Shown here piece by piece: positions 1 through 5,174 of a stretch of DNA of 5,174 nucleotides. Below the pieces are notes generated by a model. It was not told the origin of the DNA. It saw nothing but the letters and a program-made list of their open reading frames with translations, and searched no databases. Within the stretch, counting starts at the first letter, position 1; each line of letters opens with the position of its first letter. The position numbers were made by a program, and so were the translations under genes. This DNA comes from an uncultured Cardiobacterium sp. (GTDB taxonomy: Bacteria; Pseudomonadota; Gammaproteobacteria; Cardiobacteriales; Cardiobacteriaceae): contig NZ_CALIZP010000006.1 of NCBI RefSeq assembly GCF_938028825.1, positions 1-5,174 on the forward strand. The letters run 5' to 3'.

Positions 1-130
1 CCGCTTCGGCAAATTCGTAGTAAACGTTGTTTACCGCGTCGATTTGCAGCGGCGCGCCGTCGGCGTTGAGGGTATGGGTGGCGAGGGCGCCGCCGGCGGG
101 GTTTTTCAGGGTAAGGGTGATGCGGGCCAT
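1..130 (-). CDS. N-terminus of a second, unidentified gene (3' part outside window)
   Basis: The ATG at 128-130 on the minus strand opens a frame of 43 complete codons to the window edge. It begins MARITLTLKNPAGGALATH and continues with NADGAPLQIDAVNNVYYEF. A strong AGGAG sits 7 nt upstream of the ATG, which fixes the start. There is no signal peptide or membrane segment, no cysteine, and the pattern of alternating hydrophobic and polar residues suggests beta strands. It lies on the same strand as the large secreted-protein gene, 301 nt downstream of its stop. Absence of a Sec signal and a beta-rich start fit the N-terminal cap of another large type I-secreted protein, but this is inference from 43 residues. 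It could equally be an unrelated hypothetical protein. The frame is too short to be listed by most ORF finders but is well supported. Confidence 0.72.
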   Translation of the reverse strand, partial: MARITLTLKNPAGGALATHTLNADGAPLQIDAVNNVYYEFAEA

Positions 131-137
131 GTCGGAA

Positions 138-142
138 CTCCT
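138..142 (-). promoter_or_regulatory. Ribosome binding site of the second gene
   Basis: On the minus strand the sequence reads CAGGAGTTCCGACATG: AGGAG, then 7 nt (TTCCGAC), then the ATG at 128-130. Match to the 16S anti-Shine-Dalgarno sequence and spacing are both good. It decides the start codon of the gene at 1-130. Confidence 0.8.
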
Positions 143-298
143 GTTTATGTATTTGTTTTTCCGGCCTTTCCTGACGGCGAAGCAACCGGTAACGCGATGG
201 TAATATTGTGCCACGAAGCCGTGTTTTTTGGGCAGTCGCGGCGAGGGGTAGAGGTTTTTTGCGCTTTGCTTTCCCTATCGCGCTGACGTATTGATAAA

Positions 299-311
299 GC
301 CGCCAAGCGGC
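299..311 (-). terminator. Weak candidate terminator hairpin
   Basis: On the minus strand GCCGC-TTG-GCGGC is a 5-bp GC-only stem with a three-base loop, followed by TTTATC. The stem is short and the T run has only three bases, so termination here is uncertain. It would serve the large gene, 120 nt after its stop. Confidence 0.2.
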
Positions 312-364
312 GTGGTTACGGGATTTTGTCGCTGCGCGGATTTGTTTGCCGGCCTATTCTCAAT

Positions 365-411
365 CCCCCTTCCGCCCTTCGGGCACCTTCCCCCGCAAGC
401 GGGGGAAGGGG
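365..411. repeat. Two-hairpin palindromic (REP-like) element, possible 3' end structure of the large gene
   Basis: On the plus strand, CCTTCCCCCGC (386-396) and GCGGGGGAAGG (399-409) are a perfect 11-base inverted repeat separated by two A's; in practice a 9-10 bp stem with a small loop. Directly beside it GCCC-TTC-GGGC (374-384) forms a second short hairpin, and CCCCTTCC (366-373) can compete for the GGAAGGGG at 404-411. On the minus strand the large stem starts 22 nt after the TAA of the secreted-protein gene. No U-tract follows, so it is not a textbook rho-independent terminator. It may protect the mRNA 3' end or attenuate transcription. Similar GC-rich double hairpins are dispersed intergenic repeats in many proteobacteria; dispersal cannot be judged from this window. 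Confidence 0.65.
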
Positions 412-431
412 ATGAAGCACCGCTGTCGCTG

Positions 432-3400
432 TTACAGGATGCTCACCGCCGCCAGCACTTCTTCCTGCGTCAGCGCGTGGCCGTCGTGCGCGTTCACCGT
501 GATGCTGTTGTGGTAGCTATGGTTTTCGCTGTCGTGCAGGGTGTAGCTGAGGAGGCGGCTGTCGGCGTCGTATTGCAGGTCGCTGATGGTTTCGCCTTTG
601 CCTGCGACGAGGCGGATGCGGTCTTCCCCGCTGTTGAGGTCGAGGATTTGGTTCAGCGCCGGGCTGTCCCCGTCTTTTGGCTGGGTGATAAAGATGAACT
701 GATCCGCACCTTCGCCGCCTTTGAGGGTGTTCGCGCCGCCGACCGCGACGAGGTTGTCGTTGCCGTCCGTGCCGGTGAGGGTGTGCGGGGTTTCGCTGGC
801 GTCAAAGGTGAAGGCGTCACTGCTGCGTTCGCCGAGGCGGTCAAGGATTTCTGCGCTGCTCTTGTCCGCCAGTTCGGCGTGATCGGCGGCGTTGAGGGGC
901 GCGCTGAGGTGGATGGGGGCATCGCTATCGCCCAGGGTCTGCGCGGCGTTGTTTGCGGCGCCGTCGTGCTGCGCATGGTCAGCGGCGGTATGGGTGTCGC
1001 CGCTTTCCGCGTGGCTTGCCGCTGCGCCGTGGCTGTCGCTGTGGTTATGGTTGTCTGCGCTGTCGGCGTCGTGTTTGTGCAGGGCATCAGCCGCCTCGGC
1101 GGCGCTGTGGATGTCCACAGGTTCAGGCGGTACGCTGTTGCCGCTGGGCGGGTAGTTCGGGTCGTCTTCGACGTGCAGGGTGAAGGTTTTGCGCATGGTC
1201 ATGCCGCCGCTGTTGCTGACGGTCACGCTGACGGCAACGGTTTGTTCCTGGTCGTAGTTGATTTTCTGCCCGGCTTTGAGTTTGAGGGTGCCGTCCACGA
1301 TTTCAAAACGCGGGTCGCTGACGTGGTAGGTGTAGTCTTTGCCAACGCTGCGGTCACGCAGGGTGAGTTTGCCGACGCTGGCGCCATCCTGTCCTTCCAG
1401 CAGTTTGTTGGCAGAGAGGGTGAGGTCGTAGTAGTCGAAGCCGGGCATCCCTTTCGGCGCGCGGATGTAGGCGGTGAAGGTTTTGCTGACACTCGCCCCC
1501 ATCTGGTCAGTCGCGGTGACGGTGAGGGTGACGCTGTTCACTTTGTCGTAGTCGAGGCTTTGCCCTTTTTTCAGGCGCAGCATGTCGCCGTTGATTTCGA
1601 AACGGTCGTCATTGACGGTGTAGGTGAAGCGGTCACCCTTGTCCGCGTCAATGGCTTTGAGGGTGCCGACTTCGGCCTGGTCTTCGTTGCCGTAGATGAC
1701 GAGTGGATCGAGGGTGATGTCGGTCGGCGCGTGGTTTTCGTAGCCGACTTTCATGTCGGTCGAAGCGGTCGCGGTTTCTTCCTGCCCGGCGGTGTCGGTG
1801 TAGGCGATTTTGACGGTGATGACTTTGCCTTTTTCCGCCTCGGTCAGGGTGTAGGTGGATTCGTGCGCCCCTTCAATTTCCACGCCATCGGCATACCAGC
1901 GGTAGCTGGTCACGGATTTGGCCGGCACTTTAATGCTGATGTGGCGGTACAGTTCGCCGTAGTCACCGTCATAGACTTCGGCTGTGAGGGTTTGTCCCGG
2001 CTGGGCAATCCCCTTGATGTACACGGCGCTCTTGAAGTGATTGGTGCCGATGGTGTTGCCGCTGGTGTGGCGGTCGATGACGTTGCCGCCGTAGAGGTCG
2101 TTATCGCTCACGGTAACGCCGGTGGTCGGATGCACGGCCCCGTTGCGCAGTTCTATGCCGTACTGGTGGTGATAGGGGTACTTTTCGGGCATGTCGTGTT
2201 TTTGACGCACGGTGTTGTGGCGGATGGTGCCGCCTTCGACGCCGACGTAGAGGATGCCAACGTGGTTATCCTCGACGATGTTGTTTTCGAAGGTGACGTT
2301 TTTCACCGAGGTAGTGCCGCCGTGCATGTGGTTCGAGGCAACGATACCGTAGCGGTTGCCGCTGAAGGTGTTGCCGCGCAATTCCACGTCGCTGACTTGC
2401 TCGTTTTTGTTCGGCTCGATGTCGATGCCGGCGCGCGGATCGGTGCCGTCGGTGTCCTTGAAGATGGAATTGAGGACTTTGATGCCCTTGCCGTGGGTAA
2501 TGGAGATGCCCTGGCGGCGGTTGTGATCGGCGTTCACCTGATAGAAGGTGATGTTTTGGGTCTCGATGTCGCTGCCGCCGCGCTTGCCGACGTAGAAGCC
2601 GTCACCCCAGTTTTCTTTTGAGGTGACTTTCTCGATGACGACGTTGGTGGAATTGGTGATGCGCACACCGTGACCCCATTCGCCGTATTCGCCAGTGTGG
2701 ATGCTACGGTCGCCTACTACCGTACCGCCGTACATATGGGCGTTGTTGGCGTCTTTGATGGTGATGACGGAGGCAAACTGCGAGTCGTTCGGCAGCGATT
2801 TGAGCACAGTGCCGTCAGCCATACGCAGGATGACATTACTCTTCAGGACGAGGCCGCTGGTTTCGTAGGACGAGGTTTCCTGGCGCATGGCATCAATCAG
2901 ATAGGTGCCGTTCGGGATATCGACGATACCGCCGCCTTTTTCCGCGACCGCATCAATGGCTTTCTGGATGGCAGCCGTGTCATCCGTTTGCCCGTCGCCC
3001 TTGGCGCCATATTCCGCATCTTTGACGTTGGCAATAAAGTCGGTGGTCGGCTTCGGTACATATTCGCCGACTTTGCCAGACGGCGGCGGCATGGGGATGT
3101 CCGTCCCGTCACTGGTCGGGTTTTCATCATGCCCGGCATTGTCCTGATAGGTGGCGCGCACGGTGATTTTGTGTCCGGCGTCGTCTTGGGTCAGGGTGTA
3201 GGTCTTGCCGTTCGCCTGATCAATAGGCTGACCATCGCGTAGCCATTGGTATTGCACTTTGTCAGCAGCGAAGTCATCGCCGTCGCTTACAGTCGCAGTA
3301 AGAGTACTGCCCACTTTCGCTTCGCCACTAATGGCAACGCTGCCCGGTTGATTTGGCGGCGGCGCGGGAATATCGGTCACCTCACTCGTCGGGTTTTCAT

Positions 3401-5174
3401 CATGCCCGGCGTTGTCTTTATAGGTCGCCTGCACGGTGATTTTGTGTCCGGCGTCGTCTTGGGTCAGGGTGTAGGTCTTGCCGTTGGCGCTATCAATGGG
3501 ATTGCCGTCGCGCAGCCATTGGTAGGTCACGCCAGTATCCGGTACGCCATCGGCATCGCTGATGTTGGCGGTGAGTTCGCTGCCGACTTTGCCTTCGCCC
3601 GTGATGCTTACCGTGCCTTCGTTGTTGGGCTGCGGCTGCGGCGGGGTTGGGTTGTTTTCCACCTCCAGCGCGGCGCTGGTCGGTTTTTCTGTCGTGCCCT
3701 TGTTGTCGGTGTATTCGACATGCACGCTGATTTTATGCCCGGCATCGTCCGGGGTCAGGGTGTAGGTCTTGCCATTGGCCTGGGCGATCGGTTGCCCGTC
3801 GCGTTGCCATTGGTAGGTCACGCCGCTATCCGGCACGCCATCGGCATCGCTGATGGTGGCGGTGAGTTCACTGCCGACTTTGCCTTCGCCCGTGATGCTC
3901 ACCGTGCCTTCGTTATTCGGCTGCGGCTGCGGCGGGGTTGGGTTGTTTTCCACCTCCAGCGCGGCGCTGGTCGGTTTTTCTGCCGTGCCCTTGTTATCGG
4001 TGTATTCGACATGCACGGTGATTTTGTGTCCGGCGTCGTCTTGGGTCAGGGTGTAGGTCTTGCCGTTCGCCTGGGCGATCGGTTGCCCGTCGCGCTGCCA
4101 TTGGTAGGTCACGCCGCTATCCGGCACACCGTCTGCGTCGCTGATGCTGGCGGTGAGTTCGCTGCCGACTTTCGCTTCACCCGTGATGGTGACGGTACCT
4201 TCGTTATTCGGCTGTGGCTGCGGCGGGGTGCTTTCCACATCCAGCGCGGCGCTGGTCGGTTTTTCTGCCGTGCCCTTGTTGTCGGTGTATTCGACGTGCA
4301 CGCTGATTTTGTGTCCAGCGTCGTCGCTGGTGAGGGTGTAGGTCTTGCCGTTCGCTTGGTCGATCGGTTGGCCGTCGCGCTGCCATTGGTAGGTCACGCC
4401 CGTATCCGGTACGCCATCGGCATCGCTGATGTTGGCGGTGAGTTCGCTGCCTACCTTGCCTTCGCCGCTGATGGTAATCACGCCTTCGCTATTCGGCGTC
4501 GGCGGGGTCGGCGTGTTTTCCACATCCAGCGCCGCGCTCAGCGGGGTTTCGTCATGCCCGGCGTTGTCTTTGTACACCGCGCGCACGGTAATTTTGTGCC
4601 CGGCGTCATCTTGGGTCAGCGTGTAGCTGCTGCTGGTTTCGCCGCTGATAGCGACGCCGTCGCGCAGCCATTGGTAGGTAACGCCGCTGGTCGGCACGCC
4701 GTCGCTGTCGCTGATGGCGGCGGTGAGTTCGCTGCCTACCTTCGCTTCACCGCTGATGGTGATTTGCCCTTCGCTATTCGGTGTCGGCGGGGTCGGGGTA
4801 TCGTCCGTCACTGCGGCGGTGGCGTCGCTAGTCGGATTTTCCGCCGTGCCTTTGTCGTCAGTGTAGGACGCACGCACGGTGATGGTTTTGCCCTTCTCGG
4901 CAGCGGTCAGGGTGTAGTTCGCGCCTTCGCCGATTTTCACGCCGTCGGCGTACCAGTTGTAGGTGATCTCCGCCTGGGCGGTGCCATCAGCGTCGGTCAC
5001 GGTGGCGGTGAGGGTTGAGCCCACTTTGGCTTCGCCGCTGATGGTTACGGTGCCTTCGTGGTTCGGTTGCGGCGGGGTGTTTTCCACATCCAGCGGCGCG
5101 CTGAGCGGGGTTTCGTCATGCCCGGCGTTGTCCTTGTAGGTGGCGCGCACGGTGATTTTGTGCCCGGCGTCGTC
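432..5174 (-). CDS. Giant type I-secreted Ig-like repeat / beta-helix / cadherin-like protein (5' end outside window)
   Basis: The frame is open from the window edge to a TAA stop at 432-434, giving 1580 visible residues. The eight codons upstream of the GTG at 5150 read DDAGHKIT, which is the middle of the same repeat seen later, so that GTG is an internal valine and the true start lies outside. Domains in order: Ig-like repeats (1-698), right-handed beta-helix (712-1047), one more Ig-like repeat (1048-1144), two cadherin-like domains (1145-1338), His-rich linker (1339-1466), RTX-like patch with secretion C-terminus (1467-1580). No cysteine occurs in the visible protein, as is usual for type I secretion substrates. 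From family knowledge, such proteins leave the cell C-terminus first and act as adhesins, matrix proteins or surface enzymes. The inferred role is a surface or extracellular protein that binds or modifies a polysaccharide. The substrate is unknown, and no secretion genes are visible. The frame shows no frameshift or internal stop. Confidence 0.93.
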   Translation of the reverse strand, partial: DDAGHKITVRATYKDNAGHDETPLSAPLDVENTPPQPNHEGTVTISGEAKVGSTLTATVTDADGTAQAEITYNWYADGVKIGEGANYTLTAAEKGKTITVRASYTDDKGTAENPTSDATAAVTDDTPTPPTPNSEGQITISGEAKVGSELTAAISDSDGVPTSGVTYQWLRDGVAISGETSSSYTLTQDDAGHKITVRAVYKDNAGHDETPLSAALDVENTPTPPTPNSEGVITISGEGKVGSELTANISDADGVPDTGVTYQWQRDGQPIDQANGKTYTLTSDDAGHKISVHVEYTDNKGTAEKPTSAALDVESTPPQPQPNNEGTVTITGEAKVGSELTASISDADGVPDSGVTYQWQRDGQPIAQANGKTYTLTQDDAGHKITVHVEYTDNKGTAEKPTSAALEVENNPTPPQPQPNNEGTVSITGEGKVGSELTATISDADGVPDSGVTYQWQRDGQPIAQANGKTYTLTPDDAGHKISVHVEYTDNKGTTEKPTSAALEVENNPTPPQPQPNNEGTVSITGEGKVGSELTANISDADGVPDTGVTYQWLRDGNPIDSANGKTYTLTQDDAGHKITVQATYKDNAGHDENPTSEVTDIPAPPPNQPGSVAISGEAKVGSTLTATVSDGDDFAADKVQYQWLRDGQPIDQANGKTYTLTQDDAGHKITVRATYQDNAGHDENPTSDGTDIPMPPPSGKVGEYVPKPTTDFIANVKDAEYGAKGDGQTDDTAAIQKAIDAVAEKGGGIVDIPNGTYLIDAMRQETSSYETSGLVLKSNVILRMADGTVLKSLPNDSQFASVITIKDANNAHMYGGTVVGDRSIHTGEYGEWGHGVRITNSTNVVIEKVTSKENWGDGFYVGKRGGSDIETQNITFYQVNADHNRRQGISITHGKGIKVLNSIFKDTDGTDPRAGIDIEPNKNEQVSDVELRGNTFSGNRYGIVASNHMHGGTTSVKNVTFENNIVEDNHVGILYVGVEGGTIRHNTVRQKHDMPEKYPYHHQYGIELRNGAVHPTTGVTVSDNDLYGGNVIDRHTSGNTIGTNHFKSAVYIKGIAQPGQTLTAEVYDGDYGELYRHISIKVPAKSVTSYRWYADGVEIEGAHESTYTLTEAEKGKVITVKIAYTDTAGQEETATASTDMKVGYENHAPTDITLDPLVIYGNEDQAEVGTLKAIDADKGDRFTYTVNDDRFEINGDMLRLKKGQSLDYDKVNSVTLTVTATDQMGASVSKTFTAYIRAPKGMPGFDYYDLTLSANKLLEGQDGASVGKLTLRDRSVGKDYTYHVSDPRFEIVDGTLKLKAGQKINYDQEQTVAVSVTVSNSGGMTMRKTFTLHVEDDPNYPPSGNSVPPEPVDIHSAAEAADALHKHDADSADNHNHSDSHGAAASHAESGDTHTAADHAQHDGAANNAAQTLGDSDAPIHLSAPLNAADHAELADKSSAEILDRLGERSSDAFTFDASETPHTLTGTDGNDNLVAVGGANTLKGGEGADQFIFITQPKDGDSPALNQILDLNSGEDRIRLVAGKGETISDLQYDADSRLLSYTLHDSENHSYHNSITVNAHDGHALTQEEVLAAVSIL
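435..776 (-). other. Domain: short RTX-like patch and type I secretion C-terminus
   Basis: Residues 1467-1580. TGTDGNDNLVAVGGANTLK followed by GGEGADQFIF (residues 1486-1495) matches two to three RTX-type calcium-binding nonapeptides (consensus GGxGxDxxx), the middle one degenerate. The next part, ILDLNSGEDRIRLV, is the familiar DFN-GEDRIDL-like strand of type I secretion C-terminal target domains, and the protein ends in EEVLAAVSIL, with small and hydrophobic residues at the very end. In such substrates this region is recognised by the ABC transporter/adaptor pair and leaves the cell first; calcium outside promotes folding. The RTX patch is minimal compared with toxins, which have many nonapeptides. 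Confidence 0.82.
777..1160 (-). other. Low-complexity linker with a His/Asp/Ala-rich segment
   Basis: Residues 1339-1466. It begins with PNYPPSGNSVPPEPVDI, then has ten histidines within residues 1356-1403 (at 1356, 1366, 1368, 1376, 1378, 1382, 1388, 1395, 1400 and 1403) and three more at 1422, 1432 and 1464. Motifs include HKHDAD, NHNHSDSHG and DHAQHDG. Almost no hydrophobic residues occur in this His-rich part, so it is likely disordered. Clustered His with Asp suggests divalent metal (zinc, nickel or copper) or pH-sensitive binding, which is inference. The second half (residues 1434-1466) looks more structured, with ELADKSSAEILDRLGERSSD and AFTFDASE leading into the RTX-like patch. Confidence 0.75.
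1161..1457 (-). other. Domain: second, degenerate cadherin-like repeat
   Basis: Residues 1240-1338. It aligns by eye with the preceding domain: VGKLTLRDRSVGKDYTYHV against VGTLKAIDADKGDRFTYTV, RFEIVDGTLKLKAGQKINYD against RFEINGDMLRLKKGQSLDYD, and VAVSVTVSNSGGMTMRKTFT against VTLTVTATDQMGASVSKTFT. Several presumed calcium ligands have changed: DAD to RDR, LDYD to INYD and ATD to VSN. The fold is probably kept, while one or more calcium sites may be lost. It ends at HVEDD, after which a proline-containing linker begins. Confidence 0.72.
1458..1742 (-). other. Domain: first cadherin-like repeat
   Basis: Residues 1145-1239. It opens with NHAPTDITLDP, the typical N-terminal strand of bacterial cadherin-like domains, and continues with VGTLKAIDADKGDRFTYTV, FEINGDMLRLKKGQSLDYD and VTLTVTATDQMGASVSKTFT. 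Acidic residues lie where such domains bind calcium: D1176 and D1178 in AIDADKGD, D1208 and D1210 in LDYD, and D1223 in TATDQ. In cadherin-like domains these residues hold calcium between neighbouring modules and stiffen the stalk. Calcium binding here is inferred from the motifs. Confidence 0.8.
1743..2033 (-). repeat. Domain: eighth, detached Ig-like repeat (R8)
   Basis: Residues 1048-1144, 97 residues, directly after the beta-helix. It keeps the repeat landmarks: a YIKGIAQPGQTLTAEVYDGD opening, YRWYADGVEIEG, STYTLTEAEKGKVITVKIAY and a closing TATAS strand. It is much more diverged than the units of the main array. Its WYADGV and AEKGK.ITV segments match R1 (4767-5051) rather than R2-R7, which have W(L/Q)RDG and DDAGHKI. 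It carries an extra segment (residues around GELYRHISIKVPAKSV) between the first strands. The last residues, DMKVG, lead straight into the first cadherin-like domain. Confidence 0.82.
2034..3041 (-). other. Domain: right-handed parallel beta-helix, pectate-lyase-3/epimerase-like
   Basis: Residues 712-1047. The entry motif is YGAKGDGQTDDTAAIQKAI (722-740), the hallmark opening of pectate-lyase-3-type beta-helix proteins, a group that includes the catalytic modules of mannuronan C5-epimerases, some polysaccharide lyases and phage tailspikes. After it come repeated rungs rich in Asn, Gly and beta-branched residues: GVRITNSTNVVIEKV, NWGDGFYVG, NRRQGISIT (885-893), RAGIDIEPN (914-922), NRYGIVASN, VGILYVGVEGGTIRHNTV, YGIELRNG. 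The NRRQG and GIDIEP stretches stand out as polar clusters that recur, as far as I recall, in beta-helix proteins of unassigned specificity, so they are candidate active-site or binding residues. I do not see the YG-DPHE-like motif I associate with AlgE-type epimerases. The fold assignment is firm; whether it is a lyase, an epimerase or only a binding domain is not settled. Confidence 0.85.
3081..5174 (-). repeat. Tandem array of Ig-like repeats, seven complete plus one partial
   Basis: In gene order the units are R0 (partial, 5052-5174), R1 (4767-5051), R2 (4482-4766), R3 (4197-4481), R4 (3906-4196), R5 (3615-3905), R6 (3342-3614) and R7 (3081-3341). Unit length is 87-97 residues. Each starts with a strand like TVSITGEGKVGSELTA, followed by SDADGVP, YQW.RDG, TYTLT.DDAGHKI and a final strand, then a proline-rich linker such as NPTPPQPQPNNEG. 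The conserved W and the YTLT strand without cysteines fit a bacterial Ig-like fold found in many large type I-secreted adhesins. R4 and R5 differ at 6 of 97 residues and, by eye, at about 9% of bases, with most base changes silent. R6 and R7 have shortened linkers. The array runs off the window, so the total copy number is unknown. Confidence 0.93.

Larger units (their letters stand above)
131..431. other. Intergenic gap between the two minus-strand genes
   Basis: The gap holds the palindromic element (365-411), a weak hairpin (299-311) and the ribosome binding site (138-142). Between about 143 and 298 the minus strand is more A-rich, with several runs such as CAAAAAACC, CCCAAAAAACAC and GGAAAAACAAATACATAAAC, and a CACAATATTACC stretch near 200-211. 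A promoter for the second gene would be expected here, but I found no pair of -35 and -10 boxes with a good match and spacing. No coding frame in the gap looks real: none continues a neighbouring gene or has a good start. Confidence 0.6.

Noticed and set aside
195..215. Sigma-54-like TGGCAC on the minus strand near CACAATATTACC
   Set aside because: The TGGCAC is not followed at the right distance by the required GC of the -12 element, so it does not qualify as a sigma-54 promoter.
44..286. 80-codon plus-strand frame at the left end
   Set aside because: It overlaps the well-supported minus-strand start at 130 with its Shine-Dalgarno, and its Gly/Val-rich product looks like an antisense shadow followed by intergenic sequence.
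291..2621. Long plus-strand open frame (776 codons) opposite the giant gene
   Set aside because: It is in exact codon register with the minus-strand gene, so a stop appears only where that gene uses TTA, CTA or TCA codons. Avoidance of these codons in a GC-rich gene explains the open frame. The translation is Val/Ala/Gly-rich with no recognisable domain and runs past the real gene's stop.
3562..4626. Family of 65-67-codon plus-strand frames repeated about every 291 bases
   Set aside because: They recur only because the minus-strand repeat recurs, and they have no ribosome binding sites or independent support.
3246..5018. Second long plus-strand open frame (590 codons) opposite the repeat array
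   Set aside because: Same register effect. Its apparent repeats (such as a recurring GQGVGLA segment) are mirror images of the Ig-like repeats on the minus strand.
5148..5150. GTG as the start codon of the giant gene
   Set aside because: The frame continues upstream to the window edge with repeat-consensus residues DDAGHKIT, and the GTG encodes the conserved valine of the repeat.
3081..5174. CRISPR-like regular repeats
   Set aside because: The 285-291-base period is coding, in frame, and without short repeats separated by unique spacers.

Overview
The window is G+C-rich and almost entirely coding on the minus strand. It carries one very long open frame (432-5174, open at the upstream edge), a 301-base gap, and the first 43 codons of a second minus-strand gene (1-130). 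The protein style (long Ig-like repeats, cadherin-like domains, a small glycine/aspartate RTX patch, a C-terminus ending in AAVSIL, no cysteine) points to a Gram-negative proteobacterium with a type I secretion system. I cannot name the genus from the sequence. A host-associated gamma- or betaproteobacterium is a guess only.

Layout of the large protein, numbering residues from the first visible codon (residue 1 = nt 5172-5174, last residue 1580 = nt 435-437). Residues 1-698 are one partial and seven complete Ig-like repeats of 87-97 residues joined by proline-rich linkers. Residues 712-1047 are a right-handed parallel beta-helix domain of the pectate-lyase-3/epimerase type. Residues 1048-1144 are an eighth, divergent Ig-like repeat. 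Residues 1145-1239 and 1240-1338 are two cadherin-like domains. Residues 1339-1466 are a linker, His/Asp/Ala-rich in its first half. Residues 1467-1580 are a short RTX-like patch and type I secretion C-terminus. The likely picture is a giant exported or surface-associated protein: a repeat stalk carrying a carbohydrate-binding or carbohydrate-modifying beta-helix near its C-terminal, first-secreted end. Its real start lies outside the window; the GTG at 5150 is an internal valine codon of a repeat.

The gap (131-431) contains a strong two-hairpin palindromic element about 20 nt past the large gene's stop, and a good ribosome binding site in front of the second gene. I found no convincing promoter there. 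The second gene begins with a beta-rich, cysteine-free N-terminus compatible with another large secreted protein, but too little is visible to name it.

The most notable points are the placement of a possible enzyme domain inside the Ig-like repeats, the three-flavour mosaic structure of the near-identical repeats, the His-rich segment just before the secretion domain, and the minimal RTX patch. No RNA genes, CRISPR arrays or insertion sequences were seen.
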